DNA of 64,000 nucleotides from Dipteris shenzhenensis (lineage: Eukaryota; Polypodiophyta; Polypodiopsida; Gleicheniales), in NCBI GenBank assembly GCA_047967505.1, contig CM106539.1. The stretch is one strand, 5' to 3'. Position numbers and translations under genes: made by a program. Positions 45,229 to 56,202 of the stretch are shown piece after piece; the first letter of the stretch is position 1, and each line of letters starts with the position of its first letter. Under the pieces are notes generated by a model. That model was not told the origin of the DNA. It ran no database searches and was given only the letters and a program-made list of their open reading frames with translations.

Positions 45229-46250
45229 AGGAACACACACCTCTTTTAAATGATCTTGCATCATTATTCCCATATATGCATCTTAAAATTTGTAGCTAAA
45301 AATAGACTTTGGATTTTTTTTTCCAATCTCAAATTTGAGAATGCAACAAGAAAGATCTTAGAATTTTGAGTAATTTTTCTTTTTGAACCGCCTCAATCCA
45401 AGTTATGCATCAAACGTTATGCTCCTTTGAAGTTTTGCCTCTGAAGTGGTGAAGATTCCACTCCCCCAAAAACAAAAAGGCCACGTGGTATTTTGTCCAC
45501 CAATGTGCCATGTTGCATCATATTTAGACTATGATTGGCGACACATGTGGTCCATAAATAATGCCAAGTAGAGGGGGGCCCCAATCCCCCTTCCTCCTAG
45601 CCATGCTACCTCTATCACTCTCCAACAAGGCCAAAAAGATTATGAGAGAGGCTTCACAAGTAATTTTAACTATATCCAAGAAACCCATGCTTATGGGATT
45701 AGTCTTTCCTTCATCTACATGCCATATAGTGTATGCTTGGCATTATTCCTTATTTTATTCTCCGCACATATATATCCATTTCTTATTAGCTGCACATGTA
45801 TATCCGTATGCCTCATGAAGGGTTTGTGCCACACAACCCATATTCCAACCCCCCAGTGCCTCTTATGGTCCAAACACTTGAAACACCATCTGGGCCTTGA
45901 AATATGGGATCTTGGCATCACAAATGTGACTCCCCACAAAGGTCAACCCATCACATGACAAGAGTTCTCTTAAGTTTGATTTTCTATTCTATTCCACAAT
46001 CGTTCATGTCTGAAATTTGTTTCATTATAAGTTATCTCGAGTTTTATCTTCACATGAAAAAAATATTTTTGAGTGGTTTATTTTCAAGGTATGGGCCAGT
46101 CCGTAAACGTGAAGGTGAGACATAATATAATCATGTGTTTGGAAGAGAGGGCAAAGATATGGGGAGAGACTAAGAGAATGCCATAGTGCAATAACACTGA
46201 CAAAGAAGGCTAAATAATTTCTTTCTATGGGATGTGATGTAGAGAGAAAG
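45229..46250. other. Intergenic, no gene seen
   Basis: Short overlapping frames at 45561-45818 and 45715-45958 on both strands have no recognisable motif. Nothing else stands out. Confidence 0.3.
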
Positions 46251-46253
46251 AAA

Positions 46254-46270
46254 GATATATATATATATAT

Positions 46271-46309
<39 letters not shown>

Positions 46310-46314
46310 CATAC

Positions 46315-46362
<48 letters not shown>

Positions 46363-46638
46363 ACATACATACATATATATATACATACATATATATATAT
46401 ACACATATATACACACATACATACATACATATACATACACACACACACACATATATATATATATAGATACATACATACATACATATATATATACACATAC
46501 ATACATATATATATATACATGCATATACATATATATATATATATACATACATACATATACATATATATACATATATACATACATACATATACATATACAT
46601 ATACATATATATATATATACATATACATATACATATAC

Positions 46639-46717
<79 letters not shown>

Positions 46718-46724
46718 TATATAG
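46254..46724. repeat. 470-bp AT/ATAC microsatellite
   Basis: It runs as (TA)n, (GATA)n, (CATA)n, (CA)n and finally a long (ACATAT)n stretch at 46570-46715. The long Tyr/Ile/Met frames through it are artefacts. Confidence 0.95.
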
Positions 46725-47039
46725 GATACCAAAAACCAAAAGCATCATTATAAAACTCTAAACCTATGTATGGACCCTCATCAACTCAAGCCGACTAGCC
46801 TTGTTGCTATTTACACACACAGTAGAGATGACTAAGAACCCTACGACTCAGAGACACTCCTACAGACCTAAGACCTAGAATATGCATGGATGCAACTGCT
46901 GCCAACTCTCATCTAGACAAAGAGACTGAGCTTTGTGTTCCTGCATGTTCTTGTAGAATTTCCACAAACCACCTTCATGCCTAGCTACTCACGTACTCTC
47001 TAGAAGCCTATCAACTGCCATGCACCTCCAAAAGATCAC

Positions 47040-47227
47040 GTGGAAGATCACATCTCTTCTTTTGTTGCATGAGCCAAATAAGCCAACCAATCATCCAAGA
47101 CCTCTACGTACTAAGACCATGAGGCTTTTTCAACAATACACACATACACACACACACACATACATACATATACATCTACATATACATATACATGTACATA
47201 TACATATACATATGATGACACATGTGC

Positions 47228-47262
<35 letters not shown>

Positions 47263-47345
47263 ATACATACATACATATATATATATAAGGACACACACAC
47301 ACACATGCACACACATATAGAGAGAGAGGAGAGGGGAGAGAGAGA
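47040..47345. repeat. Dispersed repeat copy 2 and mixed microsatellites
   Basis: 47050-47135 is the second copy of the repeat at 42433-42535. It is followed by CA, TACATA, GA (47229-47258), TA, CA and GA runs. No gene. Confidence 0.8.
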
Positions 47346-48180
47346 CACACAGAAAGCAAGAGAGAGAGATAAATATTAAATACAAAATAATATACAGAGA
47401 GCAAAGCCTTAAACAAAATATTATAGGTAGCAGCCATAACCATTCAAATACAAATATAAAAGTTAACAATAGTGCATACTGAGAGCCTCAAATTGAACAA
47501 AAAGAGATTACATAAATGCCTTAGACCAAAACATTACATCCACTGAGCCAAAAAATCATTGAGAGCCCAAAAAATTACATCGAGCCATTGTTGAGAGCCT
47601 TATCTAAAGCAAGAGAGAATTTGTACAACTCAGTTTTCCGCCAGTCTAGCTTGTTGCATTAAAAATTTCTAGAGAGCTCAAGGAGGATACAATGGAGAGG
47701 TCGAAGACCATGCACATTTCCAGGACTCAGATTATGGCCCCCCCAGCAAGTCAAGAGTACTCTGCTCTGAAAATATTAAGGCCTTCATTGACATCTAGGG
47801 GGAACCCATTCAGCACAGCCATAAAGAGGCCCTCTGTGAGCATGTTATCTAAGGTGATGACATTTAGATGTGTGGGGAGTCGTCTATTGTGGGAACGAAG
47901 GGTATCCACTAGTGCTAGCGTTTCTACTCTAGGTGAGTGCAATGCAATCACCTTATATGAGAAGGTAGATATTATTGGGATCATAGAGCATCGAGGGGGG
48001 GTGGTACTAGGCATGCTGAAGATGAGTGGGTGAGCAAAAGATGAGCAGGAGAGTAGATGCACTGATGAGAGTTGGAGGAGGGAGTGTGGAGCAAATTAGA
48101 GTGGGGGTGGAAAAGAGCTAGAGGAGGGGTGTGGAGCAAAGTAGCAGCATGGACGGATTAGAGCAACATAGTCAAATGCC
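47346..48180. other. Intergenic with overlapping frames of uncertain status
   Basis: The short phrases GAGAGCC and AAAATTACATC recur at 47480-47610. At 47692-48062 a 113-codon plus frame and a 103-codon minus frame overlap. The minus one (VDTLRSHNRRLPTHLNVITL) has more normal composition, but neither is recognised. Confidence 0.3.
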
Positions 48181-48199
48181 AAATGCCACGGATCTTATG

Positions 48200-49345
48200 T
48201 ATATTATAAAGTTCGAGCCACCGTGGTGGCTGCAGCTCGGGGTTCCATCCATATTAATTGCATGCCACTACGGTGGAGTTCCCCAGATGGGCTGGTAATC
48301 ATGAAGAAGATGCCATGTGGTGCCACTCTAGTGGCTGACCTAATTAACTGCCAACCTAGTGGAATCTTAGCCAACAATAGATGTGGCTAATGAGAACCAC
48401 CACCACTGGGAAGTAATTCTCATTACCATGTCTAATCACTCATTACCATGCACTCTAGTTCTCTACTGAGCATGCGAGCCCAATGACTAGTAATTTTTAC
48501 TACACTTGTAGTGATCATGCATGCTAAAGCATGGTGGTGGGTGAGCAGTGGCACAGTGGAATCGTAACCACGACAGATGTGGCTGATGATAGCCACCACC
48601 ATCGAGCAGTAATTCCCACAAAAGTAAATCATGAAGCCTAATCACCTCTAATCCCTCATTACCATAATTTACTGCACTCATAGTAATCATGCATGCAAGC
48701 CCGGTGGTGGTAACTGGAAGCTGAGTAATTGCAAGCCACTGCAGTAGCTGGTAATTAATTGATAGCCTAGTGGATCTTAGCTATCACCATGGACGTGGTT
48801 GGGAATCTTAGATGCCACCACCTCTAATCATTCATTACAATGCAAGTTAGTACTATCGATGGTTGTAGCCCGACTATTGTTAAGGAAGGTGAGAGCCACC
48901 ATAGTGGTTATAGACCACCTACTACTATCAAGGTGAGAGCCACTATGGTGGTTGGCCCGAATTTTGAATAATTCAAGGCCAGTCTAAAGGGAACCATTTT
49001 AGTATAGCACTGTGCAACAAATTTTAGGATAGCACGGTAGTAGTGTAGGGATAGCATAGTAGTAGTGTAGGATAAGTTATCACTAGCACGTTGGTTGGTT
49101 TGCACTAGGATATGAACAGCCACCAACACGGTGGTTTGCTTCTATTATTACAAGATGAATGGATTTGTAGGATGTGTGGATTCGTTATGGGAAACTAGCA
49201 CGGTGGTTGTTGGGATACTAAAAACAAGCATGGGTTTTACGGTTTGGGATTTACAAAAACAATTCAATAACACTAGCACAGTGGTTGTTTGGGATATACT
49301 AAAAAGAAGCAGTCTCAATACAAATTCCATTTTGTAGGACCAGTG
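48200..49345. repeat. Loose array of the CCACCG-GGTGG motif
   Basis: About fourteen units are spread over 1.1 kb, for example AGCCACCGTGGTGGC (48209), GCCACTACGGTGGA (48268), AGCCACTATGGTGGTTGG (48931), AACACGGTGGTTTG (49122), AGCACGGTGGTTGTTGGG (49196) and AGCACAGTGGTTGTTTGGG (49272). No gene. It lies beyond the 3' end of the transposase-like gene at 49.8-52.8 kb and may be part of the same element. Confidence 0.5.
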
Positions 49346-49806
49346 GACATATTGTTTCCCTACAATGAGACTACATACATTTTCTTAGTACTATCTCAGT
49401 TGTCCTTGTCCACCACTCCAAGACACCCCAAGATGTGCTCATGCATGTCTAAATCCAATTTGAAGACACTCTTGCCCTTCTTTTGTTGTGACACATGTTG
49501 CATCTAGAACTTAATAGCTCTTACTAGATGAGAGTACACACATGTTTGTGGACTCTTATGTAGTAGTTCGTAATTGTGGCCTCTCTTGGATGTTTTTTTG
49601 TACCAAAAAGCTCCAACTACTACATCCCACTTCTCATAGGTTGTTCCCTAATTATCCTTAAATGTTTTCTCAACCTTGTACTTAGGTTTTGTGCATTGCC
49701 ACAGAAAGTATGGGTCATCTTTCTCATTCTCCCTAGAATCTGTGACAATTGCAAGGTTATCCCCCTCTTCCAGATAGTCAGTGAGATTATTGAAACTCCC
49801 CCCAAA

Positions 49807-52795
49807 CTATTGCAAGTCATTTGTCTCTCCATTGTTTGTGACTCCACCTGAATGAAGACAAAAAACTTGAACTCGCTCCCATGTCTTTGCAGTTGCAATG
49901 TTCTCACAATTGTCATGATCCCCTATGATGCATGCACTGCACAAACAAGAAAGTTTTCTCGTTTTAATCAATTGGTTGTTTGAAAAGCCCCATATGTTCT
50001 GCAGACCATGAACTCCTTTAATTTTCTCGCAATCATGCCGGCTTCTCCTTTGCACTTCATCCACTTTCACTTCATGGAATACTCTATGTACTACAGTATT
50101 CTTAAGGCTTTGTTTATTATATGTAGAATGTGTGCCTGTGGAGAGGTTGGCTATAAGCCATGTTATAGCATCATGGGCACCATTGAGTTTTTCTTGAGGG
50201 CATGCTAATTGATGTTTAAACAGAGCTTGCTTAATTACAGCACCACATCCATCATGTTCACCCTTGCCATGGCTATAGACCCAAATAAATTCCACATCAT
50301 GTCTAGACCACAGTTGGGGATTTAAACCTTGAGATGAAGTAGAATCCACGTGCTGATTTAAATTGAGAGGCAGCACCATCTGACCACACCCAATGTTGTT
50401 TAATATTTTTTGCATGGGGATTTTCCTTTTTCAGCCATTCCCAATTCAGTAGAAAATCATGCTGCACAAATAGGGTGTCATGTTTCCTATCATCTGAAAT
50501 GTAGAAATGGTAAGTGCATTTGCACTGACTTGGACTCTTGTGAGTAGCAAGCATATTGGCATCAAGCGTTGAAGAATCAAGCAAATGATCGTATGTGATA
50601 TGCACAAGAATTGTTATTTGCTTGTTGTACCAGTGAGCACTTTGTATCTCATCTTGTTCTTGAAAAGAATAATTTTTTGCAAAATCTATGACAGATACTA
50701 TAGTGTCACTGGGGAAATTGGCAAGGCATGTCTTGAACTACTTATCCTACCATCTAGCCGTGAAATTGTGAAGCACATATTTTGGGATGGATTAAACCAC
50801 GTGATCTACAAGCTCCCTTGGCTAGGTGCTCTTATATGACAATAGCCATCTCTTTTTATCGGATCCTTCAACATTGACATTTTCAAATCTCCTCCATTTT
50901 AGAGCAACATGGTTGTCTTCCCTCATTTCATTTGGATAGACATTGAATGTCTTCTTCTTCAACTTTAAACTGTAATGCTTGCATGTGCCACGAATGCATT
51001 CAATCATGTCCACTCATGATATCCCTTTGGACAAACCAATGGCTTCCACAGATACCTTAGGCTATAAAACTTGCCCTCCCTTGCAACACATGATGAGGGT
51101 CGAGGTGGCCTACAGACTACACATTCATTGGGGATGGGCATCGATCCCCATGGAGCAATGACCCAACATGACCAGATCTCAAGTCATTCATAGCTTGTCG
51201 GGCCAGGTCAAAGTCTATGTGTTTTACAACAAGAAACATTATTGTCTTTGAGTTTCTTGATGTACCAGGGCTTACAGTGCTCAAAGCTCCTCTGTCTAAT
51301 TAAAATGTCCGGATTCTGATCTACAAACTTGAGATACAACTCCGTCTGCTAACCCAACATGCAGGAACAATAGAACAATGAGCCCCCCTTTTTGCTACTA
51401 CTAAAAGAATACAAAAATCACTGGGCTAGTTTAGGACATGTTTAGGACAGTCACAATTTCAACCACCGGGATGGTTTAGCTTGATGGTCTCAACCTCACA
51501 CATTAGACAATAACAAGTATATTGCTTTTCATTCCTGAATTTCACCATTAGAAAATAACAATATATGCTTTTCATTTTTGAATTCCACAATTTAACAGTG
51601 GTATATGACCCGAATAGCAAGAAATTAAATTTAACGAATTTAAGTACTAAGAAACACAATAATTTCAACCATCGGGTTGGTCAATAACTAATGTTTGTTC
51701 AACCACACTAGTTCAAGAAAATCACATAACTGGTGATTGAGTAGAAGCAGCCACAGTTGCATGATGTTCCAACCACCGGGCTGGTTTAGTAGAATAACAA
51801 TATATTGCAAAATATATTGCTGTTAATTTTTGCTCAACCATGCCACTGGGCTGGACAACAGCTAATGTCTGTTCAACCATGCTAGTTTAGGACAATCACA
51901 TCATAGGTGATTGAGCTGAACCAGCCTACGGTTGCATGATGTTCCAACCACCGTGCTGGTTTAGGATAATCACATTTAGTCCAAGCCTCTAGTGTAAGAA
52001 ATGAAACAAGAAAACTATCCCAAAGCTCAGTCACAAACAACCACCGGGTTGGTTTAGGCACCACTGACCTGTGTTGTATCTAGCATGTGTATGATGTGCT
52101 ACTCAAACACCTTGCATCCCATCCGCTTCTTATAGATGTCCTTTCTATTTGGAGAAACTCTCATATTTTCATGCCAAAACATCGTCATTGTAGCAATGAC
52201 TTCTGCACTTAAGCTGTCTCTCCTTTTCTTGCATTCTGATGAAGCCCATAGACTTCTCCGATCGGGATGATCGTGCATTTCTTTTACTCTATGTTCAACC
52301 GCTAGAGCCATGTTGGTCCTTCTAATTGACATCTTTGACATTGTGCACCCAAACCATTTCTCCTTTGTTTCAAGGGACACCAACATAGCTAATGTTGCCC
52401 TCTTTGCAGCTAGTTGATCTAAGCTGTGCACCCCTTTCACTTTCTGTAGGCCATTTCTCAGGTTAGAGGGCATTGCCTCTTGGGCGTGCATCTCCCGAGG
52501 CATTGGTAGTGTTGTTACTCTAAGAACTTTAGGGTGCAGGCTAAAACTTGTGAAAACTCGAGACTCTGGTAATCACCTGAATGGCTTGATGTTGCTGCCT
52601 TGAATGCTCCCACACAATTGTGACACCATAGCTCATGTTCTTTGCTCCGATGACAATGATCGAATGCGTGCATCCGCAACTGCTTCTTGTTGCTACTATA
52701 TAAGGAGTCTTCTTTCTTCTCATTGTTTCTCCGTTTGTAGATGTTGCAAAAGTGTCTTCCGTTGCTGATTCGATACCATGCCAGAACTTTCCTCG
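49807..52795 (-). pseudogene. HGKG-type transposase-like gene, decayed
   Basis: Reading the minus strand from 52795: NGETMRRKKTPYIV and TIVWEHSRQQHQ; then (52099-52503) EMHAQEAM, KVKGVHSLDQLAAKRATLAM, KMSIRRTNMALAVEHR and NMRVSPNRKDIYKKRMG; an intron-like gap with the motif array; FVDQNPDILIRQRSFEHCKP and CCKTH (51195-51345); HYSLKLKKKTFNVYPNE; LLNWEWLKKENPH and WVWSDGAASQFKSARGFYF (50303-50605); a frameshift near 50310-50400; VEFIWVYSHGKGEHDGCGA and AHDAITWL (49807-50330). The SDG-x-QFK and HGKG-x-x-DGCG words, the Cys/His pairs and the order recall a poorly described group of eukaryotic DDE-transposase-like proteins. That link is from memory and needs a search. The right end is cut by the Copia element at 52801. 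Confidence 0.6.
51450..52060. repeat. CCACCGGGCTGG motif array inside the transposase-like gene
   Basis: Units: ACCACCGGGATGGTTTAG (51461), ACCATCGGGTTGGTC (51668), ACCACCGGGCTGGTTTAG (51774), GCCACTGGGCTGGAC (51842), ACCACCGTGCTGGTTTAG (51946) and ACCACCGGGTTGGTTTAG (52039). Each is an imperfect palindrome with a CCG or CCGGG centre. It lies in the intron-like gap after the N-terminal exon. Confidence 0.65.
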
Positions 52796-52800
52796 ACCCG

Positions 52801-53123
52801 CACTTGCGGCTTTCTCACATGCACAATGGGGGAATACACACAAAGGTGGAGGCTAAAAACAGTTTTCCTCTTCTTATTTGTGAAAGCCAAAAGAACTCTA
52901 GTACAAAGACAAATAGAAGAACCCTATATGTGGGTCTCAAAACCAAACTCAACTAACTAAGGTGGCATACTAACTGAGCCACAAAATAGAGTAGATAAGG
53001 ATAGCTGTCATCCAGCTATTATTCGTGGGCGGTGTACCAACCACATCTGTAGCTAACAAATCGGTGACATAAATGCACAACAGTCACCCTGGCATATCGC
53101 AAATGGAGCTTGATATCTCAACA
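52801..53123 (-). repeat. Copia 3' LTR (truncated)
   Basis: Matches 55880-56202 along 323 bp with few changes (CACTTGCGGC ... GATATCTCAACA). The last 32 bp found in the 5' LTR (55848-55879) are missing at the left, so its outer end is lost. It follows a purine tract (GAGGGGGAG on the minus strand, 53124-53138). Confidence 0.85.
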
Positions 53124-54185
53124 CTCCCCCTCGAGCTCAATCCCAATTCCTGCACACCAAGTAGGTCTCTGAACTTGCGAAGCTTCTCTGCACCCAATGC
53201 TTTCGTGAATATGTCAGCTACCTGATCCTCTGTGCTGACATAAACTAGATCAATAAGACCTAGTAAAACCTTCTCCCGCACATACTGATAATGCACCTCA
53301 ATGTGCTTTGTTCTAGCATGAAAGACTGGGTTCTTTGCCAAGTGTAATGCTGCTCATGTTGTCACAATAAATGACAACTGGCCCATCTGTAGACTGATGC
53401 ATATCATAGAGTAGCTTATGCAACCAAGCTACCTCACATGAAGCCATTGCTGCACCTCTGTACTCAGCTCTGCTGTCCTCGACAAGGCAACTGTAGGCTG
53501 TTTCTTGCTGCTCCAAGTGACTGCAGCACTCCCAAAAGAGAACACATATCCACTGGTAGATCGTCTATCAGAAATACTACCAGCCCAATCAGCATCAGTG
53601 TATCCATGCAACTGTATCTGAACCCCAGCCTCATAAAATAGTCTATACTGCAATGTGGACTTCACATACCTGAGTATGCGTCTAGCCGCATCCAAATGCG
53701 GTTTCCTTGGAGCCTGCATAAACTGACACCAACCCAACAACATAGCGGCCTGGTAATAGTCATGTAAATCAAACTTCCTACTATGCGTCTATACATAGTA
53801 GGGTCTTCCAGAAGCTCACCTGCATCTGCGCTCAGCTTCACATTCTGCTCCAAAGGAACTGAAATAGGCTTACAGCCTGTCATCCCATATTTGGACAGCA
53901 TGTCCAATCCATACTGCCTCTGCAAGAGCTGTATCCCACTTGGTGATCTAATCACCTCAATGCCCAAGAAATAACGCAGCTCTCCCAAATCCTTCATCTC
54001 AAACTTCTGCCTCAATAGCATTTTCACATGAAGGATATCTTCATCACTATCACCTATGATGATCAAATCATCAACATAAATGACCAGCAGCATAATCCCT
54101 TTCTCTGTCTTTCTCACATAGAGTGAGAAATCTGCCTTGGAACCCAGTGTTGCTTTCCTATTTCGAGTTTGGGAGCAAATCTCTG
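53084..54185 (-). pseudogene. Copia reverse transcriptase C-terminal part and RNase H
   Basis: The minus-strand frames from about 54150 read SLYVRKTEKGIMLLVIYVDD, with the YVDD catalytic box, then FEMKDLGELRYFLGIEV, YGMTGCKPISVPL, GYTDADWAGS, SDRRSTSGYVF, SSKKQPTVALS and CDNMSSI. The last frame, 53084-53341, reads ARTKHIEVHYQYVREKV and EDQVADIFTKAL. This is the standard 3' half of a plant Copia polyprotein in order, broken by two or three frameshifts. The frame before residue SLYV does not continue into the RT N-terminal half, which instead lies on the opposite strand at 55218-55780. Confidence 0.9.
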
Positions 54186-54399
54186 CAGGTAGCATAGCCA
54201 AAAGTGCAAGAGTGCACTGTCTCAGATTGAGACGCCCTTTGCGGTGTGGCGAGAGCACAGTTTCAGGGCCTGTTTTGGAGGTGGAAGTTCTCCGCAGGCA
54301 CTCAGAAAAAGGCCCTCTTTTTGCTGTGCGACCACTGTTCTACGGGTCGGTGAAAAGTTGCTACAGAAATTGCATCGTATGCCTGTGTGCAGAGATATT

Positions 54400-55780
54400 G
54401 GGAGTAAATGGAATTGTAGAAAGGAAAAACAGGCATATTGGAGAGGTATCTCGGGCTATGCTAAATGAAAAAGATCTACCAGATTATTATTGGGCTGAAG
54501 CAGTTGCTACAGCAGTTCATATAATGAACAGGACTCCCACTGCAGCACTACATGGCATGACGCCAGAGGAGATGTATACTGGTAGGAAACCAGATATTTC
54601 TCATTTGAAAATTTTTGGTTGCATTGCCTATGTCCATGTGCCAGATGAGCTGAGGTCCAAGTTGGATCCAAAAGCTGAGAAGTACGTCTTTATTGGTTAT
54701 TCTCTCAGTAGAAAGGGTATAGATGCTATAACCCTTCTACTCGTAAGTTTACAGTGAGCAGAGATGTTGTTTTTGATGAGATGGGCAGCTGGTATAAACC
54801 AGTAAATGTGATGATTGATGTAGATGCACAAAATGGTAATGCTGCACAGAATTCACAGTAGCAATCACAAAATATTAGTGGACCTGGAGTGTCGTCTAGT
54901 AGTGGTTCACATACTTCACCATGGATAGGCAGATTGAGATCAAGAGAATCTCCTCAAAGCAATGCAGAGATTGGTATGCAGGTATCACGAAAAGGAAAAG
55001 AGAAGGTAGATCAGCCCATGTTTGGATGTGAATGCAGGTCACTCTTATGTGGATGGTGAATCCAGTGGCTCAGAACAGAGCATTGATGATGAGTTGGGTA
55101 TTCCTTCTGTTGTTACACCTGGAGCAAGGAAGACCAAGGATGTTTTGAGAGCACCTGGAAGTGAGCCTATTTTGTGCAGGTCTACCAGGGTTAGGTATCC
55201 TGTGGATAGGCTGAAATATGAATGGATTTATAGCCATTCACTATGCCTATATGGTCAAAGTGATACAGGAACCAGAACCCACTTCTTTTGAGCAAGCCAT
55301 GGGAAATGAAAAATGGGAGAAAGCCATGGATGAAGAAATGGATGCCTTGGATGCTAATGCTACATGGGAATTGGTGCCTTTGCCTAAAGGCAAGAATGCA
55401 ATTGGCTGTAAGTGGGTTTATAAGATCAAGCACAATGCAGATGGTTCTGTGAATAGATACAAGGCAAGATTAGTTGTCAAGGGGTATGCACAGACATATG
55501 GCATTGATTATGAAGAAACTTTCAGCCCGGTTGCAAGGATGGCAACCGTAAGAGCAACCATTACTATGGCTGCATCAAAGGGATGGTCTTTACATCAGAT
55601 GGATGTAAAGAATGCCTTCTTGCATGGTGATTTGCAAGAAGAGGTCTTCATGGAGCAGCTAGCAGGTTATGTTCATGCTATTCATCTTGAGTTTGTTTGC
55701 AGGTTGAAGAAAGCCTTGTATGGCTTGAAGCAAGCACCTAGAGCATGGTCTGACAAGATAGGACAGTATCTTGTCACCTC
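54400..55780 (+). pseudogene. Copia integrase C-terminus and reverse transcriptase N-terminal part, inverted
   Basis: Plus strand: 54400-54720 NGIVERKNRHIGEVSRAML, YYWAEAVATAVHIMNRTPT, MTPEEMYTGRKPDISHLKIF (integrase end and linker); 54721-55217 linker with stops; 55218-55775 FEQAMGNEKWEKAMDEEM, ANATWELVPLPKGKNAIGCK, FSPVARMATVRA and MDVKNAFLHGDLQEEVF (RT N-terminal half), ending LKKALYGLKQAPRAWSDKI. It faces the C-terminal half at 53084-54185 head to head, and is opposite to both LTRs. An inversion of the middle of the element is the simplest reading. Confidence 0.9.
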
Positions 55781-55834
55781 TTACCAGGAAACCACGAACT
55801 TGGCTTGCTTTCTTGGGCTCCTTACCACGAACAA

Positions 55835-55847
55835 GGCTCTGATACCA
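55835..55847 (-). other. Copia primer-binding site
   Basis: The minus strand reads TGGTATCAGAGCC, complementary to the 3' end of plant initiator tRNA-Met and directly next to the 5' LTR end at 55848. It fixes the element's orientation as minus. Confidence 0.88.
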
Positions 55848-56202
55848 TGTGAAGATAGTGGGAGAGAGGGAAGGAGTCTCACTTGCGGCTTTCTCACATG
55901 CACAATGGGGGAATACACACAAAGGTGGAGGCTGAAAACAGTTTTTCTCTTCTTAGTTGTGAAAGCCAAAAGAACTCTAGTACAAAGAAAAATAGAAGAA
56001 CCCTATATGTGGGTCTCAAAACCAAACTCAACTAACTAATGTGGCATACTAACTAAGCCACAAACTAGAGTAGATAAGGATAGCTGTCATCCAGCTATTA
56101 TTCGTGGGCGGTGTACCAACCGCATCTGTAGCTAACAAGCCGGTGACATAAATGCACAACAGTCACCCTGGCATATTGCGAGTGGAGCTCGATATCTCAA
56201 CA
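55848..56202 (-). repeat. Copia 5' LTR, 355 bp
   Basis: On the minus strand it starts TGTTGAGATATCGAGCTCC and ends CTATCTTCACA, followed by the primer site. The plus-strand 56-codon tail of the RT frame through the LTR is a read-through artefact. Confidence 0.87.

Larger units (their letters stand above)
52801..56202 (-). mobile_element. Copia LTR retrotransposon with inverted interior, about 3.4 kb
   Basis: 5' LTR at 55848-56202, primer site at 55835-55847, an inverted integrase/RT segment, RT/RNase H, a purine tract, then a truncated 3' LTR. gag and protease are missing. The left flank is the transposase-like gene and the right flank is satellite, and no 5-bp target duplication joins them. 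The left edge has therefore been lost or rearranged. Confidence 0.88.

Noticed and set aside
46025-46760. Tyr/Ile/Met-rich frames up to 235 codons.
   Set aside because: They are produced by the AT/ATAC microsatellite.
47692-48062. A 113-codon plus ORF as a gene.
   Set aside because: It overlaps a similar-length minus ORF, and neither has recognisable domains.
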